DNA of 7,855 nucleotides from Patescibacteria group bacterium (GTDB lineage Bacteria; Patescibacteriota; Minisyncoccia; Portnoybacterales; UBA2143). Under the pieces are notes generated by a model, which worked only from the letters and a program-made list of their open reading frames with translations, made no database searches and was not told the origin of the DNA. The stretch lies in the NCBI GenBank assembly GCA_018829245.1, contig JAHJUH010000001.1:1-7855 (forward strand), in the 5' to 3' direction. The translations under genes and the position numbers were made by a program. Within the stretch, counting starts at the first letter, position 1; each line of letters starts with the position of its first letter. Shown in pieces: positions 1-4,691 of the stretch.

Positions 1-396
1 AACTTTATGTTTTAATGGTTCATAAGGATCATCCTGTTTATTTATTCTTTGTAAAATAACTTCTTTATTTAAATCAAGTAAATCAGATAATTTATTAACC
101 ATTTCATCTTTTTCTTGTTCAATAATTTTATTAGGAATAAGATATACTTGTTGAAATTCCTTATTAATAGCTAGGGGATAATGAACTTCATCTCCATTTC
201 TTCTGCTTAATGATAAATCTTGTAGAAATATTTCACCTCGTTCAGGAAAAAGCGTTTTATGAAGCTGATGTTGATCTTGAGCTAAAACACTATAATAATC
301 ATATTGTAAAATCTGGAGAGAAAACAAGCGGGCTAAAACCCCGCCACCTACCAAAAAGATAATAATTAATAATAAATAGATGCGCCAGTGTTTCAT
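1..396 (-). CDS. ftsI: Division transpeptidase FtsI / class B penicillin-binding protein, N-terminal part (truncated by window edge)
   Basis: Class B penicillin-binding proteins of this type cross-link septal peptidoglycan from a membrane-anchored position in the divisome. The ATG is at 396-394, and 132 codons run without a stop to the left edge, so only the N-terminus is visible. It opens with a short basic cytoplasmic tail (MKHWR) and a hydrophobic segment at about residues 6-22. A membrane-proximal stretch (LARLFSLQIL, 21-30) and the family motif PERGEIF (51-57, the usual R-G-x-I-x-D start of the pedestal domain, here RGEIFLQD) follow. The transpeptidase SxxK, SxN and KTG motifs would lie outside the window, so catalysis cannot be checked. 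It starts one base after the ftsL stop, which suggests translational coupling. Position after mraZ-rsmH-ftsL supports FtsI over an elongation-type PBP2. Confidence 0.88.
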   Translation of the reverse strand, partial: MKHWRIYLLLIIIFLVGGGVLARLFSLQILQYDYYSVLAQDQHQLHKTLFPERGEIFLQDLSLSRRNGDEVHYPLAINKEFQQVYLIPNKIIEQEKDEMVNKLSDLLDLNKEVILQRINKQDDPYEPLKHKV

Positions 397-397
397 A

Positions 398-727
398 TTA
401 CTCTTTCATAGCCATTTCTTTTTCTGTATTTAAATAAACTACTTGTCCTGATTCAATCATTCCTAATGATTGAACTATTTCTTCTAAATTAACAGGTGAT
501 TGCCATTGGGCAATTTCCATTTCAATATTTTGATTTTCTGTTTGGAGTTTCTTAAGATATTCTTTTTGTTCTCTAATTTCATAACTACAACTAACCAAAC
601 TATTAGTTTGGATTAAATACAAAAACCCAAAAGATAAAACAGCTAAAATAATTAGAATATTTAAAATAGCTAAGCCGCGGTTACGGTTAAATCTTTGACG
701 TTTTTTAGATTTTATGTAAGAAGTCAT
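398..727 (-). CDS. ftsL: FtsL/DivIC-like divisome protein
   Basis: A small bitopic membrane protein of 109 residues placed between rsmH and ftsI, where ftsL sits in dcw clusters. It has a very basic N-terminal tail (residues 7-17), one membrane helix at about 19-40, then a predicted extracellular coiled coil at about 49-75 rich in E, K, Q and L. A short C-terminal segment, LEEIVQSLGM followed by GQVVYL (81-99), resembles the end of FtsL/DivIC septum-initiator domains. FtsL-type proteins pair with FtsB/DivIC and scaffold FtsQ, FtsW and FtsI at the septum. The sequence is poorly conserved in the family, so the call rests mainly on topology and synteny; DivIC/FtsB-like is the alternative. No Shine-Dalgarno sequence is seen before the ATG. 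The 5' flank is occupied by a long inverted repeat. Confidence 0.78.
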   Translation of the reverse strand: MTSYIKSKKRQRFNRNRGLAILNILIILAVLSFGFLYLIQTNSLVSCSYEIREQKEYLKKLQTENQNIEMEIAQWQSPVNLEEIVQSLGMIESGQVVYLNTEKEMAMKE

Positions 728-752
728 AGTATATATAAAAGTTTAATGTTTT

Positions 753-860
753 AACTTCGCGAATTTAAGGTCTGACCTTCCTGCCTAAGTTCTTTGCGTC
801 TAACAAATATTTAAATATTATTTTGTTATTTGAAAAGTCAGACCTTGAATCAGCGAAGTT
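753..860. repeat. Long imperfect inverted repeat between rsmH and ftsL (REP/BIME-like)
   Basis: Arms 753-779 and 834-860 are 27 bases each. They pair with an outer perfect 8 bp (AACTTCGC against GCGAAGTT) and an inner perfect 10 bp (AAGGTCTGAC against GTCAGACCTT). Between these blocks are two mismatches, three pairs and one wobble; a third mismatch lies inside the inner block. Each arm also holds a smaller near-palindrome: AAGGTC-T-GACCTT at 767-779 and a one-base variant at 834-846. The loop contains a further AT-rich inverted repeat, AACAAA/TTTGTT, around 802-826. The right arm covers the last codons and stop of rsmH. On the minus strand no U-run follows the stem, so it is not an obvious terminator for the operon. 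It may be a mobile palindromic repeat or an mRNA-processing/stability hairpin; which one is not decided by this sequence. Confidence 0.75.
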
Positions 861-1734
861 TTTCAATTGCTCTAAGCTTAGCGCTTCTACTTCGAGAATT
901 TAATTCTATTTCATTTTGACTAGCCATAATTGGCTTTTTAGTTAAAATATTTACATATCCATCTTTAGCTGCTTGACGAAAGAAATGCTTAACAATTCTA
1001 TCTTCTAAAGAGTGAAAAGAAATTACTACTAACCTACCATTTACTTCTAAAGCTTCTAAAGCTTGCGGTAAAACCTTTTCCAAGTTATCTAATTCATTAT
1101 TAACAGCTATTCTTAAGGCTTGAAATATCTTTGTAGCAAAATGAATCCGCCTATGCCTATATTTACCAGGAACTGCTTGTTTAATAATTTCTACTAATTG
1201 ATTAGTTGTTTTAATTAGCTCAATCTTTCTTTTTTGACAAATCAATCTAGCAATTGAACGAGCATATCTTTCTTCCCCATATTCTTTAAATATTTCCATT
1301 AATTCATTTTCTGTCCATTGATTAACTATTTCTTCAGCTGTTAATTCTTTTCCAGAATAATTCATTATTAATGGCTCATTTTTTTGAAAAGAAAATCCTT
1401 TTTTACTTTTTTCAAAATGCCAGGATGATATTCCTAAATCAAGCAAGATCCCATTAATTAAAGTAAATTTATTCTCTGCTGCTATTTTCTTTAAATTAAT
1501 AAAATTTCCTTGAGCTAAGACTAATCTTTGATTAGCTTGATCAGAAACCTTTTCTTTTAAAATTTCTAAAACTTTATTTTCTGAATCAATTCCTAAAACT
1601 TTTCCATCTGGTTTGTTTTTTTCTAAGATTGGTAAAGTATGTCCACCAAATCCAATGGTGCAATCAATGAAATTTTTCCCAGGAGATGGATTAAGATATT
1701 CTAAAACTTCATTTAAAAGTACTGGTTGATGCAT
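850..1734 (-). CDS. rsmH: 16S rRNA (cytosine(1402)-N4)-methyltransferase RsmH (MraW)
   Basis: RsmH uses S-adenosylmethionine to methylate N4 of C1402 in the decoding centre of 16S rRNA. The 294 residues are slightly shorter than typical (about 310). Visible family motifs are HQPVLLNEVLEYL at the N-terminus and the SAM-binding loop DCTIGFGGHT (24-33). Further on are GIDSE (48-52), LLDLGISSWHFE (97-108), GFSF (113-116), GRLVVISFHSLEDRIVKHFF (233-252) and the C-terminal NSRSRSAKLRAIEK (279-292). The segment usually written PLDMR is PLIMNYSG here (121-128), a departure from the common consensus. The ATG lies 9 bases after the mraZ stop, matching the conserved mraZ-rsmH pair, with no clear ribosome-binding site. 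It ends in TGA at the normal family C-terminus, showing that UGA is a stop codon in this genome. The last codons form one arm of the neighbouring inverted repeat. Confidence 0.96.
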   Translation of the reverse strand: MHQPVLLNEVLEYLNPSPGKNFIDCTIGFGGHTLPILEKNKPDGKVLGIDSENKVLEILKEKVSDQANQRLVLAQGNFINLKKIAAENKFTLINGILLDLGISSWHFEKSKKGFSFQKNEPLIMNYSGKELTAEEIVNQWTENELMEIFKEYGEERYARSIARLICQKRKIELIKTTNQLVEIIKQAVPGKYRHRRIHFATKIFQALRIAVNNELDNLEKVLPQALEALEVNGRLVVISFHSLEDRIVKHFFRQAAKDGYVNILTKKPIMASQNEIELNSRSRSAKLRAIEKLR

Positions 1735-1743
1735 AATTCATAA

Positions 1744-2175
1744 TTAAAGACCTAACTCTCCTAATTTAGCTGCTAAATCGCCAACTTCATTTTCAGCTTG
1801 TTTCTTATATAACTCCCACTTTTCTTCAGACCATATTTCTAAACGAGTATAAAGACCAATAACAACTGCATTCTTTTTTAAGAAAGCATAATTTTTAAGA
1901 TAATCTGGAATAAGAATTCTACCTAATCTATCAAATTTAACTGGCATAGCTCCTGCTAACATTACCCTGGCAAAACTTCGCGCTTCAACTTGACTGGATG
2001 GTAATTGACCTAACTTTTTAGCCATATTTTCCCATTCCTTTGATGAATAAAGAACCAAACAATTATCAATACCACGAGTAATAACCGCCCCTTGGCTAAA
2101 AACGCGCCTAAACTTAGCTGGAATAGCTAATCTTTTTTTAATATCAATTATATGTTTGTATTCACCTATTAACAT
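1744..2175 (-). CDS. mraZ: Transcriptional regulator MraZ
   Basis: MraZ is a double AbrB-fold DNA-binding protein that forms ring oligomers and regulates its own dcw operon. The 143-residue protein has both half-repeats. The first is HIIDIKKRLAIPAKFRR (8-24), matching the usual D-x-K-G-R-hydrophobic-x-x-P-x-x-x-R pattern except that the Gly is Lys. The second is FDRLGRILIPDYLKNYA (81-97), with the DxxGR-x-x-IP core intact. Length fits the family (about 140-150). It is first in the mraZ-rsmH-ftsL-ftsI unit and has its own consensus promoter. A set of GTGG-type repeats lies between that promoter and the start codon, which fits autoregulation. The start ATG at 2175-2173 gives the expected N-terminus, with little space for a canonical Shine-Dalgarno. 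Confidence 0.95.
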   Translation of the reverse strand: MLIGEYKHIIDIKKRLAIPAKFRRVFSQGAVITRGIDNCLVLYSSKEWENMAKKLGQLPSSQVEARSFARVMLAGAMPVKFDRLGRILIPDYLKNYAFLKKNAVVIGLYTRLEIWSEEKWELYKKQAENEVGDLAAKLGELGL

Positions 2176-2177
2176 AG

Positions 2178-2218
2178 TTTTCCACAGTTTTGTCTATTTA
2201 TCCCCACCTTTATCCACA
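2178..2218 (-). promoter_or_regulatory. Probable MraZ operator (GTGG boxes), overlapping DnaA-box-like sequences
   Basis: Read on the minus strand, the mraZ 5' leader has three GTGG-type boxes: GTGGA at 2217-2213, GTGGG at 2207-2203 and GTGGA at 2185-2181. The first two are exactly 10 bp apart and the third is 22 bp further, roughly whole helical turns. MraZ is known to bind short tandem TGGG/GTGG-type repeats near its own promoter, so this is a likely autoregulatory operator just downstream of the predicted transcription start. Read on the plus strand, the same bases give TTATCCACA (2210-2218, a perfect DnaA box), TTATCCCCA (2198-2206) and TTTTCCACA (2178-2186). DnaA control is therefore a second possibility. 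Confidence 0.7.
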
Positions 2219-2236
2219 GTTGTCTACTGCATTTCC

Positions 2237-2265
2237 ATTGTATGTCACTTTATGCTTTGTGTCAA
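2237..2265 (-). promoter_or_regulatory. Sigma70-type promoter of the mraZ operon
   Basis: On the minus strand a perfect -35 TTGACA (2265-2260) is followed by a 17-base spacer and a -10 TACAAT (2242-2237, five of six matches to TATAAT). The predicted transcription start is near 2230, giving a leader of about 55 nt that contains the GTGG boxes. It lies downstream of the terminator of the preceding unit, so the mraZ operon appears to be transcribed independently. Confidence 0.82.
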
Positions 2266-2298
2266 ACACTTTAAATTTAAAGATTTTAAACATTAGAT

Positions 2299-2325
2299 AA
2301 AATAAAAATGGCTTGTTTAAGCCAT
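2299..2325 (-). terminator. Rho-independent terminator of the rplJL transcription unit
   Basis: On the minus strand the stem ATGGCTT (2325-2319) / AAGCCAT (2314-2308) with a 4-base loop is followed directly by TTTTTATTTT. It lies about 55 bases after the stop of the small membrane protein gene and upstream of the mraZ promoter, so it separates the ribosomal-protein unit from the division unit. Confidence 0.8.
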
Positions 2326-2347
2326 AATTATAAATCTACCCTTTTTT

Positions 2348-2367
2348 CTTTCCACAGATTATCCCCA
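2348..2367. promoter_or_regulatory. Second pair of GTGG/DnaA-like boxes
   Basis: Plus-strand CTTTCCACA (2348-2356) and TTATCCCCA (2359-2367) repeat, at closer spacing, two of the words in the mraZ leader about 150 bp away. On the minus strand they read GGGGATAA and CTGTGGAAA. The pair lies between the end of the membrane protein gene and its terminator. It may be an auxiliary site for the protein that binds the mraZ leader (MraZ or DnaA). The functional call is speculative; the sequence repetition is direct observation. Confidence 0.4.
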
Positions 2368-2378
2368 ATATTGTTTTT

Positions 2379-2813
2379 TTAGGATAATATAATAAGAATA
2401 GCTGCTATAGAAACAATAAGTATTGCTGGAATTCCCTGTGAAAAAGAAAGATATTTCCAATAATGAATTTTATGATGAAAATTAGATAAAAATTTCAATT
2501 TTTTAACTTTGAAATTATTATAAATAAATTCTAAACAATCAGGCAAAAGAGTAGAGCTTATTGCAATTAAAATAATTATTTTATTAGGCAAATCCCAAAT
2601 TAAAAAAAGAACTATAATAGTTCCGATAATAAAATCTAAAAATATCTTTAAAAAGTGCTCTTTTTTATCAATCTTTATTTCAGTTAAATAATCCCAATGA
2701 GGCAGAAAATCAAGTAAATAATGACTAAACAAACCTAAGAAAAAAACTATCCATGGATTAGATACTTTAACGCCAATCGCTACTCCAACAAACATATGAG
2801 GAGTAATAAACAT
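2379..2813 (-). CDS. Small polytopic membrane protein with His/Asp motifs, function unknown
   Basis: A 144-residue, strongly hydrophobic protein with about three to five membrane segments: roughly 7-18, 21-37, 57-73, 77-90 and 125-143. Polar residues that could bind a metal recur at the membrane edges: TPH (4-6), HYLLDFLPHWD (31-41), LPDCLEF (90-96) and FHHKIHYW (112-119). This pattern recalls membrane-bound metal-dependent hydrolase-like families (YdjM/DUF457 style), but I cannot assign it confidently. It begins one base after the stop of the winged-helix/nucleotidyltransferase-like gene and is the last gene before a terminator. It is therefore co-transcribed with rplJ-rplL and probably translationally coupled to its upstream neighbour. 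No signal peptide beyond the first membrane segment is apparent. Confidence 0.7.
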   Translation of the reverse strand: MFITPHMFVGVAIGVKVSNPWIVFFLGLFSHYLLDFLPHWDYLTEIKIDKKEHFLKIFLDFIIGTIIVLFLIWDLPNKIIILIAISSTLLPDCLEFIYNNFKVKKLKFLSNFHHKIHYWKYLSFSQGIPAILIVSIAAILIILS

Positions 2814-2814
2814 C

Positions 2815-3390
2815 CTATATTCTTAATTTGTTAATTAGTTTTTCATGAGGTTTTTCAAGAACATCCCGAATAAACCTATCAAACATATCATGACGATATT
2901 TAAAATCTTTTGTAGATAAAACAACGTAATCAATCTCTTTACCTATTTCTGCTTCTAAGTCTTTAAAAAAAGAAGTAAGCTTACTATTCTTAATGCCATC
3001 ACCAACTATTAAGAGATCTACTCTGGCGATATCAGTATTCATAAAGACACCAGAAAGAACAGCTAAATTAATTTTCCCTAATCCCCTTATTCGTTTTAAT
3101 ATTTTCTTCTTTGAAGCAGGACTAGATTTTAAAACTAAAGTTCTTAATTCTTTATAAAAGTCAAAGGCAGAATTTACAGCGTATTCCTTTTTTTTAGATT
3201 TTATTCTGCTTTTAATAAGTTTAATACTCTCTAATCTTATTATTTGACAACGACAAGCAGATAAATCGCTTTTAGTTCTTTTCCTTGCTTTTGATAAAGT
3301 AAAAAATTGATCTGGATTCCTTAAAAACAGTTTAAGTAATTTTACTTTAACTGGTGAATCAAAAAGTTTTTCTAAGATTTCTTTAGACAT
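2815..3390 (-). CDS. Winged-helix protein with degenerate nucleotidyltransferase-like domain
   Basis: This 191-residue protein appears to have two parts. Residues about 1-75 look like a winged helix-turn-helix: SPVKVKLLKLFLRNPD, then a basic helix with ARKRTKSDLSACRCQIIRLES, then a basic wing KSRIKSKKKEYAV. Residues about 105-190 resemble a MNT-type nucleotidyltransferase fold: SG (113-114), VDLLIVGD (124-131) and EIDYVV (152-157). The usual GS...DxD triad is incomplete: the second Asp of DxD is Leu127, although D125 and D154 remain. Catalytic activity is thus doubtful and a nucleotide- or RNA-sensing role is possible. The conserved-looking tail FKYRHDMFDRFIRDVLEKPH suggests a real protein family. 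It starts 8 bases after rplL with no Shine-Dalgarno and is followed after one base by the membrane protein gene. Regulatory targets are unknown. Confidence 0.75.
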   Translation of the reverse strand: MSKEILEKLFDSPVKVKLLKLFLRNPDQFFTLSKARKRTKSDLSACRCQIIRLESIKLIKSRIKSKKKEYAVNSAFDFYKELRTLVLKSSPASKKKILKRIRGLGKINLAVLSGVFMNTDIARVDLLIVGDGIKNSKLTSFFKDLEAEIGKEIDYVVLSTKDFKYRHDMFDRFIRDVLEKPHEKLINKLRI

Positions 3391-3398
3391 AGTTTTTA

Positions 3399-3836
3399 TT
3401 ATTTGAGCTCAACAGATGCTCCTACTGCTTCTAATTTCTTTTTCATTTCTTCTGCTTCTTCTTTCTTAACTCCCTGTTTAATTACTTTAGGAGCTCCATC
3501 AACTAAATCTTTAGCCTCTTTAAGGCCTAAATTAGTAATATCTTTAACTACTTTAATAACTGCTATTTTTTGCTCACCAAATCCTTTAAGCTCTATATCA
3601 AAGATGCTTTTTTCAGCAGCTTTTTCTCCTTCATCTGAAGCATCAGCTGCTGGAGCAGCTGCCATTGGCATAGCACTAACGCCAAACTTTTCTTCTAAAA
3701 CTTTGACTAATTCTGCTAAATCTAAAACACTTAGTTCTTCAATTTGTTTAACTAAGTCCTTAAATTTAGCTGGAACTTCAACTTTTTTTTCTTTTTTTTC
3801 TTTTTTAGGAGAATCCTCTTTTTTTACTTCGGTCAT
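3399..3836 (-). CDS. rplL: Large ribosomal subunit protein bL12 (L7/L12) with Lys-rich N-terminal extension
   Basis: bL12 forms the flexible ribosomal stalk that recruits and activates translational GTPases; several dimers bind the bL10 C-terminal helix. The protein is 145 residues, against a usual 120-128. The dimerisation domain is at about 24-55 (FKDLVKQIEELSVLDLAEL) and an Ala/Pro hinge at about 57-75. The conserved C-terminal domain (77-145) contains KIAVIKVVKDITNLGLKEAK and the GAPKVIKQG loop. The extra length is an N-terminal Lys/Glu tail (about residues 4-20) encoded by A-runs of 7, 6, 8 and 8. No alternative start codon lies between the tail and the dimerisation domain, so the tail appears real unless a rare start is used. 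It follows rplJ after 59 bases that contain a hairpin. Confidence 0.97.
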   Translation of the reverse strand: MTEVKKEDSPKKEKKEKKVEVPAKFKDLVKQIEELSVLDLAELVKVLEEKFGVSAMPMAAAPAADASDEGEKAAEKSIFDIELKGFGEQKIAVIKVVKDITNLGLKEAKDLVDGAPKVIKQGVKKEEAEEMKKKLEAVGASVELK

Positions 3837-3849
3837 AAAATTTTTCTTT

Positions 3850-3899
3850 ATAACTTATTACTTGTAGCTTATATTATTTTAACTTAAGTTACAAGTTAT
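3850..3899. repeat. Inverted repeat in the rplJ-rplL junction
   Basis: Plus-strand 3850-3870 (ATAACTT, ATTACTT, GTAGCTT) can pair with 3886-3899 (AAGTTAC, AAGTTAT), leaving the middle 7 bases bulged and one mismatch. The bulged heptamer looks like a degenerate copy of its neighbours. A 12-bp palindrome TAACTTAAGTTA is nested at 3880-3891. The distal arm covers the rplJ stop codon. On the minus strand no long U-run follows. A processing or pausing hairpin that tunes L10:L12 ratios is possible; alternatively it is just AT-rich repeat slippage. Confidence 0.5.
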
Positions 3900-4423
3900 G
3901 AATTACAAGATTTTAATATATAAACTAATTTTCTTAAATTGCCTTGCAAGGCATTATTTAAACCATATATTGGAGCTGAAATACTATTAATTAATTTAGT
4001 TAATAATTCTTTCTTAGTTGGCAGCTTGGCTAAGCTTATGACTGCTTCATTTTCTAAATATTCTGATTGAATCAAACCAGTCATAATTTTCAAATCTTTA
4101 TTCTTTTTAGAAAAATCATAAAGAATCTTAGCTGGCAAAACTTCGTCTTCGTATCCAAAAACTAAACCTACTTGACCTGGCAAATCTCTAATTTTAAGAT
4201 TTTTAAAAGCAGCTTCTGTTGAAGCGGCTTTTTTCAAAGCTAAATCAATTAAGCTTTTTTTAACTACAGTGCAATCTATATTTTCTTCTCTTAGCTTTTC
4301 ACGCAATTCTTGAAACTGATTAACTTTTAATCCTGTATAATCAAAGAAAATAACTGACTTTTGGCGAGACAGCTTATCAATTAAATCCTTAACTATTTCT
4401 TTTTTCTTTTCTTTAGTGATCAT
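3896..4423 (-). CDS. rplJ: Large ribosomal subunit protein bL10
   Basis: bL10 anchors the L12 stalk to 23S rRNA and, as the L10-L12 complex, commonly represses its own operon by binding the mRNA leader. The 175-residue length is typical. Family features include an N-terminal helix (EKKKEIVKDLIDKL), FFDYTGLKV (26-34), REKLREENIDCTVVKKSLIDLAL (41-63) and the LAKLPTKKELLTKL segment (130-143). A C-terminal amphipathic helix (about 152-171) would bind L12 dimers. The start at 4423 gives a normal N-terminus. The only purine-rich element, AGGG, lies one base before the ATG, too close for a standard Shine-Dalgarno. That segment is complementary to an upstream leader segment. The gene has its own promoter and a structured leader. 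Confidence 0.96.
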   Translation of the reverse strand: MITKEKKKEIVKDLIDKLSRQKSVIFFDYTGLKVNQFQELREKLREENIDCTVVKKSLIDLALKKAASTEAAFKNLKIRDLPGQVGLVFGYEDEVLPAKILYDFSKKNKDLKIMTGLIQSEYLENEAVISLAKLPTKKELLTKLINSISAPIYGLNNALQGNLRKLVYILKSCNS

Positions 4424-4562
4424 ACCCTGTAGAAGAATTTTGACATTTAAATTAATTATGTTAATTAATAATTCAAAACTCTTTTTATTTACTTAATTAT
4501 TCTTAATACCCTGTTTTATTATTCGCCTTTGGCGAATGAGTCAAAATTTCTCTACAGGGCAT
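4422..4562 (-). promoter_or_regulatory. rplJ leader, distal part: start-region pairing and decoy repeat
   Basis: Minus-strand ATGCCCTGTAG (4562-4552) is complementary over 11 bases, with one G-U wobble, to CTACAGGGTAT (4432-4422). The latter runs into the rplJ start codon. A second copy of ACAGGGTAT (4514-4506) can pair with the same upstream segment over 9 bases. It would then close a hairpin around ATTCGCC/GGCGAAT (4537-4531 with 4527-4521, 3-base loop). The two pairings exclude each other, so the rplJ start could be open or covered depending on which forms. The repeats and complementarity are direct; a switch in translation is inference. The alternative is a palindromic repeat insertion that happens to match the start region. 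Confidence 0.55.
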
Positions 4563-4567
4563 AATAT

Positions 4568-4591
4568 AAAAATCTATGGATTAACCATAGA
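4568..4591 (-). terminator. Attenuator-type terminator in the rplJ leader
   Basis: On the minus strand TCTATGG (4591-4585), a 5-base loop, CCATAGA (4579-4573) and then TTTTT form a short intrinsic terminator about 145 bases before rplJ. Its 5' arm is also the 3' arm of the closing stem of the upstream leader fold, so terminator and leader stem cannot both form. This is the layout of an attenuator. It could also end read-through from mltG. Confidence 0.68.
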
Positions 4592-4646
4592 CAAAAAATG
4601 CTTTGCCTCAATAGGATTTACCCGTATCAGTACCTATTGTCTATGG
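4585..4646 (-). promoter_or_regulatory. L10-leader-like mRNA element
   Basis: The proximal leader folds with an outer stem CCATAGACAA (4646-4637) / TTGTCTATGG (4594-4585) and an inner stem CAATAGG (4639-4633) / CCTATTG (4615-4609). The stems overlap by three bases, so one is trimmed when both form. The arrangement AGACAATAGGT ... AAATCCTATTGAGG closely resembles my recollection of the conserved ribosomal L10 leader, a binding site for the L10-L12 complex upstream of rplJ. Position directly before rplJ supports this. In Bacillus-type leaders L10 binding promotes attenuation; here the overlap with the terminator arm makes the direction of control uncertain. A covariance-model search against RF00557 would test the assignment. 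Confidence 0.65.
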
Positions 4647-4660
4647 CTATATATACATAC

Positions 4661-4689
4661 ATCTTATTTTATTTCTAAAGGATTGTCAA
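4661..4689 (-). promoter_or_regulatory. Sigma70-type promoter of rplJ-rplL
   Basis: On the minus strand a perfect TTGACA (4689-4684), a 17-base spacer and TAAGAT (4666-4661) lie just after the mltG stop codon. The predicted start near 4654 gives a leader of about 230 nt before rplJ, containing the L10-leader-like fold and the attenuator. It is the strongest promoter-like sequence upstream of rplJ. Confidence 0.78.
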
Positions 4690-4691
4690 CC

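Noticed and set aside
328..347. GC-rich GCGGG/CCCGC hairpin inside ftsI
   Set aside because: Only 5 bp of stem, fully within the membrane-segment codons for Gly, Ala and Arg; no sign of insertion.
2178..2367. A replication origin (DnaA-box cluster plus AT-rich DNA)
   Set aside because: No dnaA, dnaN, rpmH or similar origin neighbours are present, and the interval holds a good promoter and terminator. The boxes are better explained as an mraZ operator; GC skew over the whole genome would be needed.
3403..3867. Plus-strand open frame opposite rplL
   Set aside because: Its Ser/Phe/Ala-rich translation is the antisense of the Lys/Glu/Ala-rich bL12 gene; no promoter, ribosome-binding site or family resemblance.
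4451..4469. ATTAATTA/TAATTAAT hairpin in the rplJ leader
   Set aside because: All A/T in an AT-rich spacer, expected by chance, and weak thermodynamically.
4515..4546. A second rplJ promoter (TTGACT, 17-base spacer, TAATAA, minus strand)
   Set aside because: The -10 matches TATAAT at only three of six positions and the spacer is the ATTCGCC/GGCGAAT hairpin; the upstream TTGACA-17-TAAGAT is much better.
4503..4562. A 19-residue leader peptide (ATG at 4562, TAA at 4503) before rplJ
   Set aside because: No ribosome-binding site, no run of regulatory codons, and the sequence is dominated by the paired repeats of the leader.
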